In this document: positions 1 to 11,508 of the stretch, piece by piece
Position numbering within the stretch: the stretch's first letter is position 1
Layout of the letters: every line of letters starts with the position of its first letter
Origin: Diphasiastrum complanatum
Taxonomy: Eukaryota; Streptophyta; Lycopodiopsida; Lycopodiales; Lycopodiaceae
NCBI GenBank assembly: GCA_029204225.1
Contig: MU835751.1
Location: 1 to 36,633 of the forward strand
Length of the DNA: 36,633 bases
Direction: 5' to 3'
The notes under the pieces: generated by a model
What the model was told of the DNA's origin: nothing
What the model saw: the letters and a program-made list of their open reading frames with translations, nothing else
The model's database searches: none
Program-made: the position numbers and the translations under genes

Positions 1-42
1 TAATTTCAAGATCAGCTCCTTACACTTTAATAACATGCCAAC

Positions 43-1262
43 TCTACATGATAGGTCCGGATCATATTTTACGCAAATGTGTTCTATCTCATGAGATTGA
101 AACGATCATTCAACTAACTCATGGAGTAGGAGGCGGGTATTTTTTCGCAGATCTGACTGCAAGGAAGGTACTTCAAAGTAGATCTAGGTGGCCAACCCTT
201 CACAAGGATGTCTATTAGTTCACCAAATCTTGTGATGTGTGCCAACACTATCGGAAGTCCGCAGAATTGGACCGGATGCCCTTGCAACCTATCATAGCCC
301 ATAGGTCATTCAAAAAGTGGAGAATTGACTTTGTAGGTCTGATATATCCTGATGCTCGTTACAAGCAAGCCATAGTAGTAAAAGAGGTCAATGCTATTAT
401 ATTATAATAGTTATGAACTATCTTACCAAGTGTGTGGAAGCTAGAGCAGTAAAGAAGCCAATGCCAGAACCATGATATGCTTTTTGTATGAACATATCCT
501 TACTCAATATGGATGCCCAATTGAGTTGGTAAGTGATCATGGAAGCCACTTTATGAATGAAACGATCACTCACCTGCTTGCCTCCTTTGAGTTCTACCTA
601 TTCGATCATCTAAAGAGCACTCCCTAATGTCCAATGAAGGTGCAATGGCCAAATCGAATCATCTAGTAAAATTTTATATGCAATTTTACAAAGATGGTCG
701 AGGCCAGCTACACAGATTGGGAACACAAATTTCACACAACATTATGGGCCTTTCGAACCACATATAAAGCCAGTAAAGAGTAAACTCCCTTCCAGCTAAT
801 GTATGGTCAAGAAGCAATCATGCCAATCGAGTGAGTTCATCATACTTAGTCTCAGATTAGTAGTGGAACATAGGTTGGATAAAAAAAAATCAGTACAAAA
901 GAGACTTGATAATTTCATAAAACTCCACGAGACGAGATTCTTGTCTATATTGACTATGTTAGTCAAGAAAAACAGGAGGAAGGCATGGCATGATCGCCAC
1001 TTGCGAAAGAAATATCTGGAAAAATGAGAACTCTTCTTATTATACAATGCCAAGGCTTACAAGGACAAATTAAAATTTAGTGGAGAAGGTTCTTACCGAG
1101 TAGTCAAAATATGGCTTAATGGTGCAGTCAAATTAGAATATCTAGATGGATCTCTGTATAGATCCTTAGTCAATGGAAGTTGCTTACAAAGATATTATAC
1201 ACTCGACTATGAACCTATATCAAAATTTAGGATATCATCAGATACTTCTAATTTGCTAGATT
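43..1262 (+). pseudogene. Degenerate Ty3/gypsy pol, integrase region
   Basis: Reading across frames recovers a gypsy integrase in order. First comes the H2C2 zinc-binding part, with HEIETIIQLTHG followed by CDVCQ at about 235-250. The catalytic core follows, with the first Asp in RIDFVG near 330 and the second in LVSDHGS near 535. After that come DWEHKFHTTLWAFRTTYKA near 715-775, YGQEAIMPIE near 800-830, RRKAWHDRHLRKK near 975-1010, and a C-terminal piece with KLKFSGEG and SLVNGS. The coding frame is broken by a stop at about 219, several frameshifts (near 395, 640 and 830) and a stop at 1025. The NGQAES catalytic Glu region is altered to an AMAKSN-like reading, so the Glu is lost. Motif order and wording fit Ty3/gypsy elements of plants. 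The element's 5' part lies left of the window. It is an inactive fossil. Confidence 0.88.
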
Positions 1263-1459
1263 AGTAGTAGTGTGTATATGGCCATTTTATGCATAGACCA
1301 TAGTAAATATGATTCCTATGATCCTTAGGACAGTTTATCAATCCTATAGATCTACATATCCCTTTGAAAATTGAGCTGATGAGATTTTCTAAGGCTCTGA
1401 TAATTGGCAAAATTTGGTAAAATCATACAAAGTGCAAGCAGCAAAGACAAATTCCCTTC

Positions 1460-1559
1460 AGGCGAATTTGTTTTTGCTTTAGGCGAATGTTTTTGCCTTA
1501 GGTGAATGGTATTTGCTACAGAAGAGTGTTTTCTACTGAAGGTGAATGTTTTTGCTTTT
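1460..1559. repeat. Five-copy imperfect 20-bp minisatellite
   Basis: Five consecutive units of 19-21 bp follow the consensus AGGYGAATGTTTTTGCTTT: 1460-1480, 1481-1499, 1500-1519, 1520-1539 and 1540-1559. A partial sixth begins with GGCGA. The fourth unit is the most divergent. The array sits about 200 bp past the end of the gypsy pol remnant, so it may belong to that element's 3' untranslated region, but no LTR boundary was found. Confidence 0.75.
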
Positions 1560-3344
1560 GGCGATCTATCAGATTACGCCCTCAAATTATCGATTAGCAC
1601 CTTCTTCCCACCCTCTAAACAGTGATTTCTAGATTCTTTTGAATTTTTCAAACTTCATTAATTTTTTTTACAAAAACCTCGTTTTGATTCTTGTTTTACT
1701 CGTTTTTCATTGTTCTTTGTGCGAATTCATGCATGTTTTCTCTACTCGATCCATTCCGAACTATGAAAAATCAGATCCAGTGATGATATAAATGGATCCA
1801 TGATCTTTGACTAAATTGGGTGCACATCACACAACATCAACAATATAGAAAATCTCATTTCTAGCCTGCTAGTTTAGGTAAAATCATGAAAAATACACAT
1901 TGAATGATAAAATCCAATTGCCTACTATCCATTTCCATAATACATTAGTTGTACAACAGTCCTCACACGTGTGAAATTATACAAGTTTAGATGCATTCTA
2001 CACACTAAAATCAACAATATCAAGAGAGAAGAGATAGACGAAAACAAGAGAATAGAAAAAGAAAGCTCTCCAAAGATAATGAGAACATTTAGTAAGTTTT
2101 TCCACGCTGGTCTTGCTATATATGAAAACAAAATTTCATTTGGCCACTTGCCAAATATTGCCCTAATTGGTTACCCATCTTAAAAATGATCTCCATCCTG
2201 ATAGACTATCTCACTATGGTTTTATAATGTTAAAACTAGACACATTCATAATTGATATAGATAATAGTATCCATATTGGATGCTTCACTATTTCTTACAT
2301 CAATTTTACATATCAAGATGAAAATCCAACATAAAAAATAACATAGAATCATAATGAATAGATTCGTCCATGCTTCCACCTTTGATATATGTATCCAAAA
2401 CTCCCATATATGAGCCTTCATTGCCACCTTGCCACGAAAAACTATCAACGCTTGGAAACCCATGAGTAAAAGAGTACAAAACTGATGCTAATCCAGCTCC
2501 ACATGATTCCATATAACTAGTAAGTAGCACTAGTCCACCATAGATTCACCAAAAATTGACACTCTCCAAAAACTGATATCACATAGCTCAAACATGATAT
2601 AACCTCTCATTCCCAGCCTCAAAATTGCAGTGCCATCCTCTCAAACACACCTTAGCCAAACTCCAGCCACAACTCAAATGGCGGGAGAAGGTATTCCTCA
2701 CAAAACATTGGAAGTCTATTTCTCGGCTCATTTTTCATTACTAGTTTTTCAATGTTTTTTTTTCTCTTTTCTACTTTCTTATTTTTATGTTTATTATTTT
2801 CCGATTCTTTTAGAATAGACACAATGTACATTCTCTTGCCATTCTAGCATCTCCCCTCTCACCTATCAGTTAGAAGGGTTATAAAAAAAATGATTATGAA
2901 AAAGCCCATTTCTTTTAGAATCTCCGTCATTTTCTCTTTTCCTTTCTAACACCACCTCCTCTAATCACCTTCACCTTCATTGTTTGTAACTTGATCAAAA
3001 TCCAAGCCAATCCAAGTAAATTCAACAAATCAAGCACAACAAATCAACAATCCACCATCTGGAGCAGCACTGTTCAGCAAGATCTACATCTGAGTAGATG
3101 CATGCAGACCAACATTCAAGCAAATCCATGAAGAACCTTGAAGAAGATTCTTTCCACACCAATCACTTTGGTAGCTGTGACATCCTTCTTTTAATGTCTT
3201 CAACAATGAAGCCCCTATAAGAAGAAGCCTCATCTATCAACAATCAACACGGTACCATATCAAGTCTCCAGCTTAATCAACTACAACCCAACGATCAGCT
3301 TCACCAAACACACCAAACTGGCACTATGGACTAGCACCAAAATA
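1560..3344. other. AT-rich stretch without recognisable gene
   Basis: No reading frame here shows a recognisable domain; the open frames are short and low in complexity. The left part could be the tail of the gypsy element. The right part, from about 2960 to 3344, is C/A-rich on the + strand (many CCAA and CACC words). It precedes the candidate purine tract and LTR at 3345, so it may be the non-coding 3' internal part of that element. Confidence 0.4.
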
Positions 3345-3720
3345 GTGTGGGAGACATGTTGGCCATTTAAGGTACATGGCCAACGTATTAAACACATAAA
3401 TATTGAGGGCTCTCATAGCCTCAATTTTGTAATTAATGTAATTAAATAAAAGTCACACTGCATAATGGTGCACTTGTACTGTGCAAACCGCACAATCGTT
3501 GCAAATACATCTTGAAGCGTTAGAAAGAATAAACAACTAGTTTTGGTTAAGTGCCTCAAAGCACAATAGGAAATTTATGTGACATGGCTCAAGTAGAAAT
3601 TGTAAAAAGCATTGGAAAGTCAACTTATTTGCAACATAAATAAAAGAAAATTAACTTAGACTCTCAAGTTTTAGAAATGAGCCACTAAGAAAGCACCACT
3701 TCAGCTCTTTTTGAACCAAC

Positions 3721-3728
3721 TATATAAG
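3721..3728 (+). promoter_or_regulatory. TATA box candidate in LTR
   Basis: TATATAAG stands about 365 bp inside the candidate LTR that starts at 3357, and about 90 bp before the GA array. This is a plausible place for the core promoter at the U3/R border of a plant LTR. The call rests on the motif and its context only. Confidence 0.35.
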
Positions 3729-3811
3729 GGCCAAATCCTTTATATTTTATGTTCACAACTTTCATTTGATCAACCAAAGAGTTGAGTTCCCTCATATTTT
3801 GTCTTGTGAAT

Positions 3812-3814
<3 letters not shown>

Positions 3815-3880
<66 letters not shown>
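3815..3880. repeat. (GA)33 microsatellite
   Basis: An uninterrupted run of 33 GA dinucleotides (66 bp). It lies about 90 bp downstream of the TATA motif in the candidate LTR, where the 5' untranslated leader would be. A pure run this long is likely to be length-polymorphic. GA/CT runs near plant promoters can bind GAGA-type factors, but there is no direct evidence of function here. Confidence 0.98.
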
Positions 3881-3882
<2 letters not shown>

Positions 3883-4459
3883 TGAGATGAAGATGCTTCA
3901 TGCTTAAATGTTTACTTTTCTATTACACATGTATGATGCCTACATGGCTAGTCTTGTGTAGTATCTCTCCTTGCTAGTTAGATTTGTTGCAAAGTGCTAT
4001 GCAAGTCGAAACAAGCCAAGCTATGGATTTGCGCATAAGAAGAATGACTTCCATGCTCTTTCATAGCTAGTCTCTCTCTCATTCCTCCTCTCTTTATTGT
4101 AGCATACATCGTAGGTGTTAGATCCAATCCCATGGGCTTTAAGTCAAAGTGGACAGATTTCTCTTATGCTAAGCCTTGGAACCCAAGAGAGGCCAAGAGC
4201 TATGAAGGGTACGACACCCACAAACAACAATAGAGATAGATCTACCCTCTCCATGCATTTTCTAGGATTTTTTATAATTTTAACCCTCCGATCGGACATA
4301 GCTTAGGATGTGAAAGAGGCAGCCAGTGACAACTACTTCTTCTCCTATCAAAGAAACTAGTAATACATCAAACTAATTACTTTTTAAGTGTTGCCTTATA
4401 GCTTTGTTGAACATATTATGCAAAAAATTATAAATCATACAAACACCTATTTACCAACA

Positions 4460-6529
4460 AAGTTACTCCAATATTCTTTCAATCTTTTCTACAATTTAGC
4501 AATTAGTGTTTAGATTGCCAATTTTATACTAACAAAAATACATTCAGTTGTCAAAGGTCTACAATTTGCAACTTACACTTACACTAAGGGCTTGTCGTGT
4601 ATGATTATAATCACATTCATGATATCTTGCTTTCCAAGTCAACCCTCTATACATGTTCTAGTATGTAAACCAAATTTTGTTCTTTCTAGTCATTTGCTTC
4701 CGAAGCATGGCAAGCTTGCACACATGCCAATAATCCAAGCACAATTAAGATTCTAATGATTTTTTTTAGAAAACTTACATAGAGATATAGATAATCACAA
4801 CATACTATTGCATTAGAGCTTAAAAAACTATGAAATGAATAGTATTTATCCACGAGTGATTAGTTATTATATTGCTCTTAAAATGCAACTTAGGATATGA
4901 GATACGAGAATTGAAAGTAAGTAAACTAATGGAAGTCGAGCCAAAATCTGGAAAAGCAATATCATGGTTTAGAATGTTCGAATCCATTGATCAAATCAAA
5001 AATTAATGTAAATCCATTAATTTTGTTGCATTATACCTTGACTTCTATTAAGAGACTATTGAAAAGAGCATGATAGGCACTGATGTTGATGTCTTTTTTG
5101 CTTGCCACGCATATTCTAAGTTGCTTAAGTCCAAGTTTGAGTCATGAAGCCATGTTATAAAAGATTTCAGATGGAGACCAAGCAATCAAATTTTCCCAAG
5201 TCTTGAACAAGGGTTATGAGTTTAAGGCGTTCACTTGCATGTCCAAGTCCATGCATTTGTGTGGCTAGCAACACGTGCACAGTGCACAGTGGTTGTTCAA
5301 AGATGAGCAATGGCAGAGATCGATTACAAGCAAGTAGTGGCAAGCACAAAAAATTCTTGCCTCATGCTCCCAGAGTCTACAACTGCTCACTGATTGACTA
5401 ACTTGATTAAGTTAGCACAACAACTATATAATCGAGCGTAGACATCGCAGATGAGCAAAAGGCACAAGAGAGGATGTCCAGATATTTTTACACAGATGCC
5501 TAGCACCTTCATGCTCCATCCTTAGACTATTCTTCTTCTAGGCTATTACACGACTAAAGTAGATTTACTTACAACAATCTTTCAATACATTCATACATAT
5601 TTAAATATAGTTGGTGTTTATTAAATGTGATTGTATCGTGTGTAAATGGTTGATGTTGTTTTTCCTTTCATTCCAAATCGAACGTTCCAATCTCATCGTG
5701 CACCTGTTGATTAGGTCGGAGTGGCAGTGAGACCTCAGTCTTTCTAACACTATGATCGTCCTTGACACCTCCCAATTCAATCTAATTGTAGGTTCTGATG
5801 TGATAGATGATCCATTTTGGGTATGAGTGAAATTCAAGGTGGCCCAAATTCTTGTGCCAAGTTAAATATTTTGCGGACACCCATTAGCCCTTGACAAGCT
5901 ATAGGTAACGCCACCACTTGGTGTCGAAGGACCAAGCCAATGAGCCCAAACCCTCCCATGTGTAGGTGCATGCATATAAGGCTCGTCGAAGGGGGAGGTC
6001 TTGCTCCAAGGCCCAGGAGTTGGAAAAAAGACTGTTTGCCTATTGTCGGGGGTAGGGAGGCTTCCCACTGTGAAACTAGAGTCAAGGATTTTTTTTTTCT
6101 CTTTCCAATTTTATGCGGGGTGGAGAAGTTTCCCCTTTGAAGCCCTTCAAAGTTGAAAGCCCTTCCGTTGCCGAAAGGGCTCGTCTTCGGGCACGTGAAA
6201 TGACTTTTTTCAAAACTTTTGCCGTAAAAGAAAATTACAAGTACCTTTTGAGCTAGTGGTGCGTGTAATAATAATAATAATAATTTTACATGCACCTTCT
6301 GGAGTCTAATTTTGGCACATTCGGCCTAAGGCACCTTAGTTTCCTTCGTAAAACTGTCAAAACTGATTTTATGATAGCTAACGCATTGCACAACCTTCAA
6401 GCACAAAATGTTGTGTAAAAGCATTTCAATTTGGTCAAATTGTGGTAAGTAAGGCTTTAGTAAATCCTTTGCAAAAAACAAAACTCTAGTTTCATGAATA
6501 CATGGTAGGTCGGAAAAGTTAGACCTGAT
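4460..6529. other. Intergenic, no recognisable gene
   Basis: I see no conserved protein motif in any frame. The longest open frame, on the - strand at 5834-6295, is low in complexity and matches nothing I know. A (TAA)n microsatellite of about 19 bp lies at 6266-6284. The stretch from about 5980 to 6200 is somewhat GC-richer and holds short inverted words around AAGCCCTT / AAGGGCT. Confidence 0.45.
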
Positions 6530-6865
6530 TCAATCTGATCCAAGGTCGAAGATGCCCGGATAATTTTTGCCTTGATCCGATCCGATCCGATCCAGGGTCA
6601 AAAAATCTCTCTTTGATGGGATTAACATTGGGTCGAAAAAGACTTGGGTTGAAAAAATTCGATCCTGAATTTTTTGATACTCTAAAAGAGAATTTGAATC
6701 TTCTTCTTCCTTCATTTTTTTTTGTTGTAGTTTTTTTGAATAAGTATAAACGGATTTCAGGATGCTCATTCAGAATTGGGCTTGAACATGAAATTCCAAC
6801 ACTTTCCCTTAATGTGGATCCTGAAAAATTTCGATCTTCAGATTTAGCATGTTGTTAAATCTGAG
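6530..6865 (-). mobile_element. Ty1/copia 3' end: pol tail, polypurine tract, LTR start
   Basis: Read on the - strand, 6865-6802 encodes a pol C-terminus (NNMLNLKIEIFQDPH then stop). It is followed by a purine tract AAGGGAAAG (about 6802-6810) and an LTR starting TGTTGGAATT at 6801. The same arrangement, with closely similar wording (FNDMLNLKVKAFQDPH, then purine tract, then TGTTGGGATT), recurs at 24645-24710, so both are 3' ends of one copia family. The two LTR starts also share AATGAGCATCCT about 30-40 bp in. The LTR's far end was not found, and 6530 is an arbitrary limit. The rest of this element's pol is absent to the right. Confidence 0.65.
6574..6593. repeat. (GATCC)4 pentanucleotide repeat
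   Basis: Four perfect tandem copies of GATCC. They lie inside the LTR-like DNA of the - strand copia end whose LTR begins at 6801. Confidence 0.9.
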
Positions 6866-6869
6866 ATTA

Positions 6870-9189
6870 TGTAGCAAGACGTGCTTTAGGAATAGAATAC
6901 AGTAGCAATGAGAATCGAAGAGCTCTTGAGATCTGAGAGATAGATGAAGAGGTCATTACTGATGGATCTGCTCTGGAATTCGGCTCATTCGCAAAGACTA
7001 CAGCTGCAAATTAGTATACCAAACATGTTGCCATGGGTTATAGCATAAAAGTTAAAACACCACACCTGTCTTTCTTTAGAACAATCCTTGCAGAAAATGG
7101 AGACATCCCCTTGGATCAGTAAAATCAGATGCTACATAATGAATCAAAAGCTCGGCATTAGCAAAACAAAATTTTAAGATGATCTATGAGTGCTGGTAAA
7201 AATTGCAGATTCAGTCCAAGGTTACTGGAGATGTGGAGAATGCAAACACTTGGTAATGCTGGTGGAATGTAGTATAAGGAACAACATAGTTTACATTGTC
7301 GGAGCACATGAACTCATTTTCCATTTCAGAAGCTGCCCACTTTTGCAGCAGCCTAGGAGCCTCATGCTCTTGGGGTTATTCTGTTCCTCTATATATGACA
7401 TATAATTGTAGAAGAAGGTAAGTATATGTGAGGAGTAAATAATAGTTGCTTGTAGAAAAATGTAATCAACCTCATAGCCAAGAAGAACTAGGGATAATGA
7501 TCTTCTGCTACAGTGTCTTGCCATCAGTAGTGCAAAAAGCAATTTTCAAGCACTGAGTGAAGTGCACTGCTGATCATGAAGCTGGGACTTTCTGATCGAA
7601 ACAGCAATCTTCACCTCCAGAGAGGGGAAACAGAGACCTGCTGTAGTATGGTGAGTAGAGCTGGACTGTTGAGATAATATGACTGTTTTTCAGAAAGAGA
7701 AAGATGTTAGCTGCACCTTGGTTTGGACTAGCCAAGTGTTCATCAGCTCTCCATAGAGAAGAGAGGAAGGACTGTCGCTTTGAGCTAGCTGTGAAACTGG
7801 TGTTGCTGGGCTCTGTGATTGTTGGAAGGGAATGGAGTAGCTAAGCAAGGTGAGGAGGGGAAAGACTGGGCAGAGGCTTCTTTCCAAACGTGTGCTTGTT
7901 ATTGTGCATCCATACTTTGAGGACATGGCGCTTGACACCAACATCAGCACAGAAACCTCATCGTCTTCTGGATACGCCATCCCAGCTTCTCGGCAAAGAT
8001 ACACATCTTCTCTTTCTTGTCCGAAATCGTTTTTTCATGGGCGACGCATGAGACGATGGCCATACGGGATTGCAAACCTATTACGGTAGATACCAATATG
8101 AGGGAGAAGGTGAAACGATATCAAGTGCCTGCAGGCTGGAAAAATCTCAGGATTCAAGAACACTGGCTGCGTCATCTTTGATTAGTGCATTGAGCCTAGA
8201 TAAGCATAATTATGTGGATTCAACATGTGTCTAATGGAATAGTTTAACGATATTCTGAATTGAATGCTTCAAAATCAAGGAAAGCGGATGAACATTTCTC
8301 ACACACAAGGGTACATCAAATCTTAACCTCTACAGAAATAACTCTAGTTCTTGTTGCCTTCCGATATCGAAGATGACGATGGCGCACTTATCCCAACTCA
8401 TTAGAATTTGCTACCAATCAATACGTAAGTCAAACTCCTACTCCAGAAAAAACCAAATTTACGTGCTTATTTCAAGGCAAAAGCTACTTCTTAATGAGGC
8501 AAAATGAGCAAGCGACTCTGCATGGAAGACATGATACAGATCAATTGCTGCAAAGAAAGGTTTTATGTGCCACGAGCTACTGAGGCATTATCTCAAATTC
8601 AAAACATTCTGAAAAAATGCAAACTGTAAACCGAGAGGGAGGGTCAATGTTTTCCTCAGCGTGATAATACATCTCAAGAACTTACAAGCTGAGCAAAGGT
8701 TTACTGTCTTGCTGTCCTCAGGACACTCGTTGGCTGCACTTCGTCAGGGAACATATTCAAGCTTCCAATGGTGTGTTGCCCACTGCAAATGCAACTTCAG
8801 AGCAGAGCTCTTCCCGGCCTGGCAGCACGATCAATATGATACGCTTGATCAGGAACATCAGAAAGACCGCAAGCTAAGAACACATCTCTGCCAAACTATT
8901 GCATAAACTGAACTCCTGTGCTCGTGTCTGTACCTACCAATCCGCCAGTGATGTGGTGAGAAATCGATGCTAGTGCTAGCAAAATGCCAAGTTCCAGCAT
9001 CTCAGTTTTCCATTTTTCCCCTGAATTTCAGCTCACAACCATTCTTCCATGTGAAAAAGAAACCAATGCACAAACCGAGTCTTGGATTCACGAGACCACG
9101 GCGTGAAGAGCGATGGAATCTGCACACGAAGGATGATCGAGGCACGAGCAGGATCGATGAGCGCGAGCGCGATATCTGGTGCATCTAGG
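6870..9189. other. No confident gene; weak coding candidates only
   Basis: No known domain was recognised. One weak candidate is a short ATG-started frame on the + strand from 7925 to 8089 (54 residues, rich in Ser/Thr then Arg). Its start context is good (GACATGG), and a GTAGAT donor-like site overlaps its stop. An open frame on the opposite strand (7690-8004) is equally unremarkable. Neither has a recognisable family. The region may hold a non-coding transcript or the distal regulatory DNA of a gene, but nothing seen proves it. Confidence 0.25.
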
Positions 9190-9475
9190 ACGAGGAGAAA
9201 GTATCCATTAATGCCATTGCCAACGCATTAATGCCATCGTACTCCCCACCATGTGAAATCATGGCTCCACAAAGGGGGTGTGTCAAGGGTCTCGCTTTTT
9301 GGGGGTCCCACTTTTTTTGTCTGAGGCCTAGAGGCAAACTCGAAGCTCACGGCTGGGTCCATGGCTGGCCCCAAACACGGGAGAAGCCCCAAAATCTCTC
9401 TCTCACTCTCGCGAGCATGCGTGCGCTCCTGGGCCAGCATGCGATCAATTGGATCTACTAAACTTCATGCCAGAC
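9190..9475. other. GC-richer island with CT tract
   Basis: This stretch is visibly richer in G and C than its surroundings. It contains a repeated CATTAATGCCAT word (about 9208 and 9228), G-runs (CAAAGGGGG, TTTTGGGGG) and a CTCTCTCTCACTCTCGCG tract near 9395-9413. It resembles plant promoter or 5' untranslated DNA, but no adjoining coding exon was recognised on either strand, so the role is unknown. Confidence 0.3.
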
Positions 9476-9717
9476 AATAAGGATGCATCAATGAGCCATG
9501 TAAAGCAACATGAACGAAAATTGACTTTTTGATATGTATGCATCATACTCAAACTGCCACAGATTGTTGACATGAAATTCGAGCCACCTTGGTAGGTAGG
9601 AGACAATTTCATCTCCAAGGGTCAACACGTATTGTCCCAAATGGTAGATTGATCAAGTTCAATCGTAAATCCCAATGCTACGGAAAACTTGAAACTGGTT
9701 GAGTCTAATGAATAGTG

Positions 9718-9782
9718 ATAAGCACCAAATTCGAGTTGTTCGATGTCTTGGAGTCAAAATATGAGCAATAAGCACCAAATTC
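9718..9782. repeat. Short direct repeat, 50 bp apart
   Basis: ATAAGCACCAAATTC occurs at 9718-9732 and again, identical, at 9768-9782. The sequence between is not itself repeated. No gene lies nearby. Confidence 0.8.
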
Positions 9783-10394
9783 ACATGTTGGGCATTGAAT
9801 TTGAGCTACTATCAAGTGGGTTAGGTGCTCTTGATGTTGGAATGGCAAAGTGGCACCACACCCCACACTCAAAGAAATCTCATAAGTAGAAGTGGGAGTT
9901 TGTTCAAAGTGGACATAAGTGGTAAATGTCCAAGTGTTTAATGTCCCCTAGTACCAGCCCCTTTGCGGGTAAGGGGGAGCACTTGGATTCGTGGGTGGCT
10001 AGGTTGTCAGGGACGGGATCAACTCAAAATTCTTTCATGCCCAAAATTTTTAAAGATTCCTTATGCATTAGGGTCAGTCACTATCATCTCACACGTCTCT
10101 ATAGGTTGATATCTTACAGTTACTATAATTCTTTTACCCATTCTCGGTTGCATGAGTACCTCACTTTCATTCAATCGATTTCTCCCATACAGTGTCCCTT
10201 ACTCTCATTGAGTTTCTTCCTAATTGTGACTTGGGTTTCGTCAAAAGATGCTTTGGAATCCACAAGTGCATAGTCAAGTCCAATGTTACTAGGGCTTTCT
10301 CATAAAGTGTCATTAAAAGGGCATAATCACGTTAGATATCTATTCATGATCATGAGATTTGCATCATAAACTATATCCTTATGCCAATAGGCAC
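9783..10394. other. No recognisable gene
   Basis: An open frame on the + strand at 9926-10273 shows no known motif and is probably chance. The stretch adjoins the truncated 3' end of the - strand copia element A; no polypurine tract or LTR start was found in it. Confidence 0.4.
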
Positions 10395-11508
10395 AACCAC
10401 AATTCTATTGCAACATCCAACAGCTTCTGTAGAAGAAAGTACAATGGAGGTTTTTTTACGACTGTTCCATGAGATAGGACCGCCATTGAAGAAGAATGTA
10501 AATTCAGATGTGGACTTATAATTGTCTACATCTCCTCCCCAGCTTGCATCAGAATATCCACTGAGTTGATGAAGATTGTCGTTGCTGACATCTCCATAGC
10601 AGATGCACTGGTCCATGGTAGCTCGAATATACCTAATGACTCTTATGAGAGCCTTCCAATGGGTAATGCCAGGACTAGTCATATATTGGCTGAGTGAGCT
10701 TACTGCAAAAGAGATATCTGGTCTTGTACAGACCATTGCGTACATGAGAGATCCAAGTATCGATCGATAAGGATACTCTCTCATCTGCTCCTCTTCCTGC
10801 TTGGTCTGGGGACATTGGTCCATTGACAAATGCAGGCCTGGATCCATCGGTGAGTGAGCTAATTTACAATTCATTAGATCATATCTGTTAAGGGCATTGT
10901 GAAAATACCTTTGTTGAGTGATGTAAATCAGTCGTCTCGCTCTGTCTCTGTAAATTTGAATGCCTAGACAGAAGTGAGCTTCACCCAGATCAGTCATGTT
11001 GAACTGAAAAATCTGAAACCAAGCTCTAGCAGACTGTTTCAAGCCGTAAAGTGCTTTGTGGAGTTTACAAACATGATTCTTCATACCTTCCAGAACGTAT
11101 CCTTCGAGCTAGATCATGTAGATATCTTCTTGTAGAACTCCATTCAGATAAGTTGTTTGTACATCAAGTTGATGTACTTCAAGGTCGGCAACTGCAACAT
11201 AAGACAGGAGCGTTCGAATCGATGAATGTTTGACTACTTGAACTGAAAGTCTCGCTGTAGTCGGTGTTGGGGATCTGAGTGAATCCTCGTGCTACCAGTC
11301 TTGCCTTCCTTTGATCAATTGCTCCATTGGCATTGTATTTGATCTTGAAGATCCATTTGCAATCAATGATGTTGCAGCCAATAGGAACTTCGACTAGTGA
11401 CCATGTTTGGTTCTTGATCAAAGAGGAATACTCTCTGTCCATAGCTTCTCTCCAGAGATCAGAGTCTGGTTGGTTGAGTGCGTCGTCAGTTCCTATATCA
11501 AGAGACAT
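10395..11508 (-). pseudogene. Copia element A: reverse transcriptase and RNase H remnant
   Basis: The - strand encodes a Ty1/copia reverse transcriptase: LWREAMDREYSSL, then CKWIFKIKYNANG and KARLVARGFTQ, then (frame-shifted near 11220) VHQLDVQTTYLNGVLQED, then LHKALYGLKQSARAWFQ. At about 11012 it jumps from ARAWFQ straight to FNMTDLGEAHFCLG. The normal segment between these, about 70 residues including the YVDD catalytic site, is deleted. RNase H follows, with GSLMYAMVCTRPDISFAV, GYSDASWGGDVDNYKSTS and SSTEA, and ends abruptly near 10395 without its C-terminal third, purine tract or 3' LTR. Loss of YVDD makes the polymerase inactive. Confidence 0.92.

Larger units (their letters stand above)
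3345..4459 (+). mobile_element. Candidate LTR with upstream purine tract
   Basis: A purine-rich run (GTGTGGGAGA, 3345-3354) lies just before TGTTGG at 3357, the expected layout of polypurine tract plus 3' LTR. The matching inverted end CCAACA is at 4454-4459, giving an LTR of about 1.1 kb. Inside lie a TATA motif and a long GA microsatellite. No 5-bp target duplication was seen (GACA before, AAGTT after), and no pol coding is recognisable directly upstream. The 3' boundary is therefore an inference from the inverted hexamers. A solo LTR or a 3' LTR of a non-autonomous element are both possible. Confidence 0.4.

Noticed and set aside
3841-3880. GA run as a CRISPR-like or functional array
   Set aside because: A simple dinucleotide microsatellite without spacers.
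5834-6295. 153-codon open frame on the - strand
   Set aside because: No recognisable domain, low-complexity composition, and overlapping open frames in other phases; length alone is not enough in plant intergenic DNA.
9926-10273. 115-codon open frame on the + strand
   Set aside because: No known motif and no supporting splice or promoter context; adjoins a truncated retroelement.
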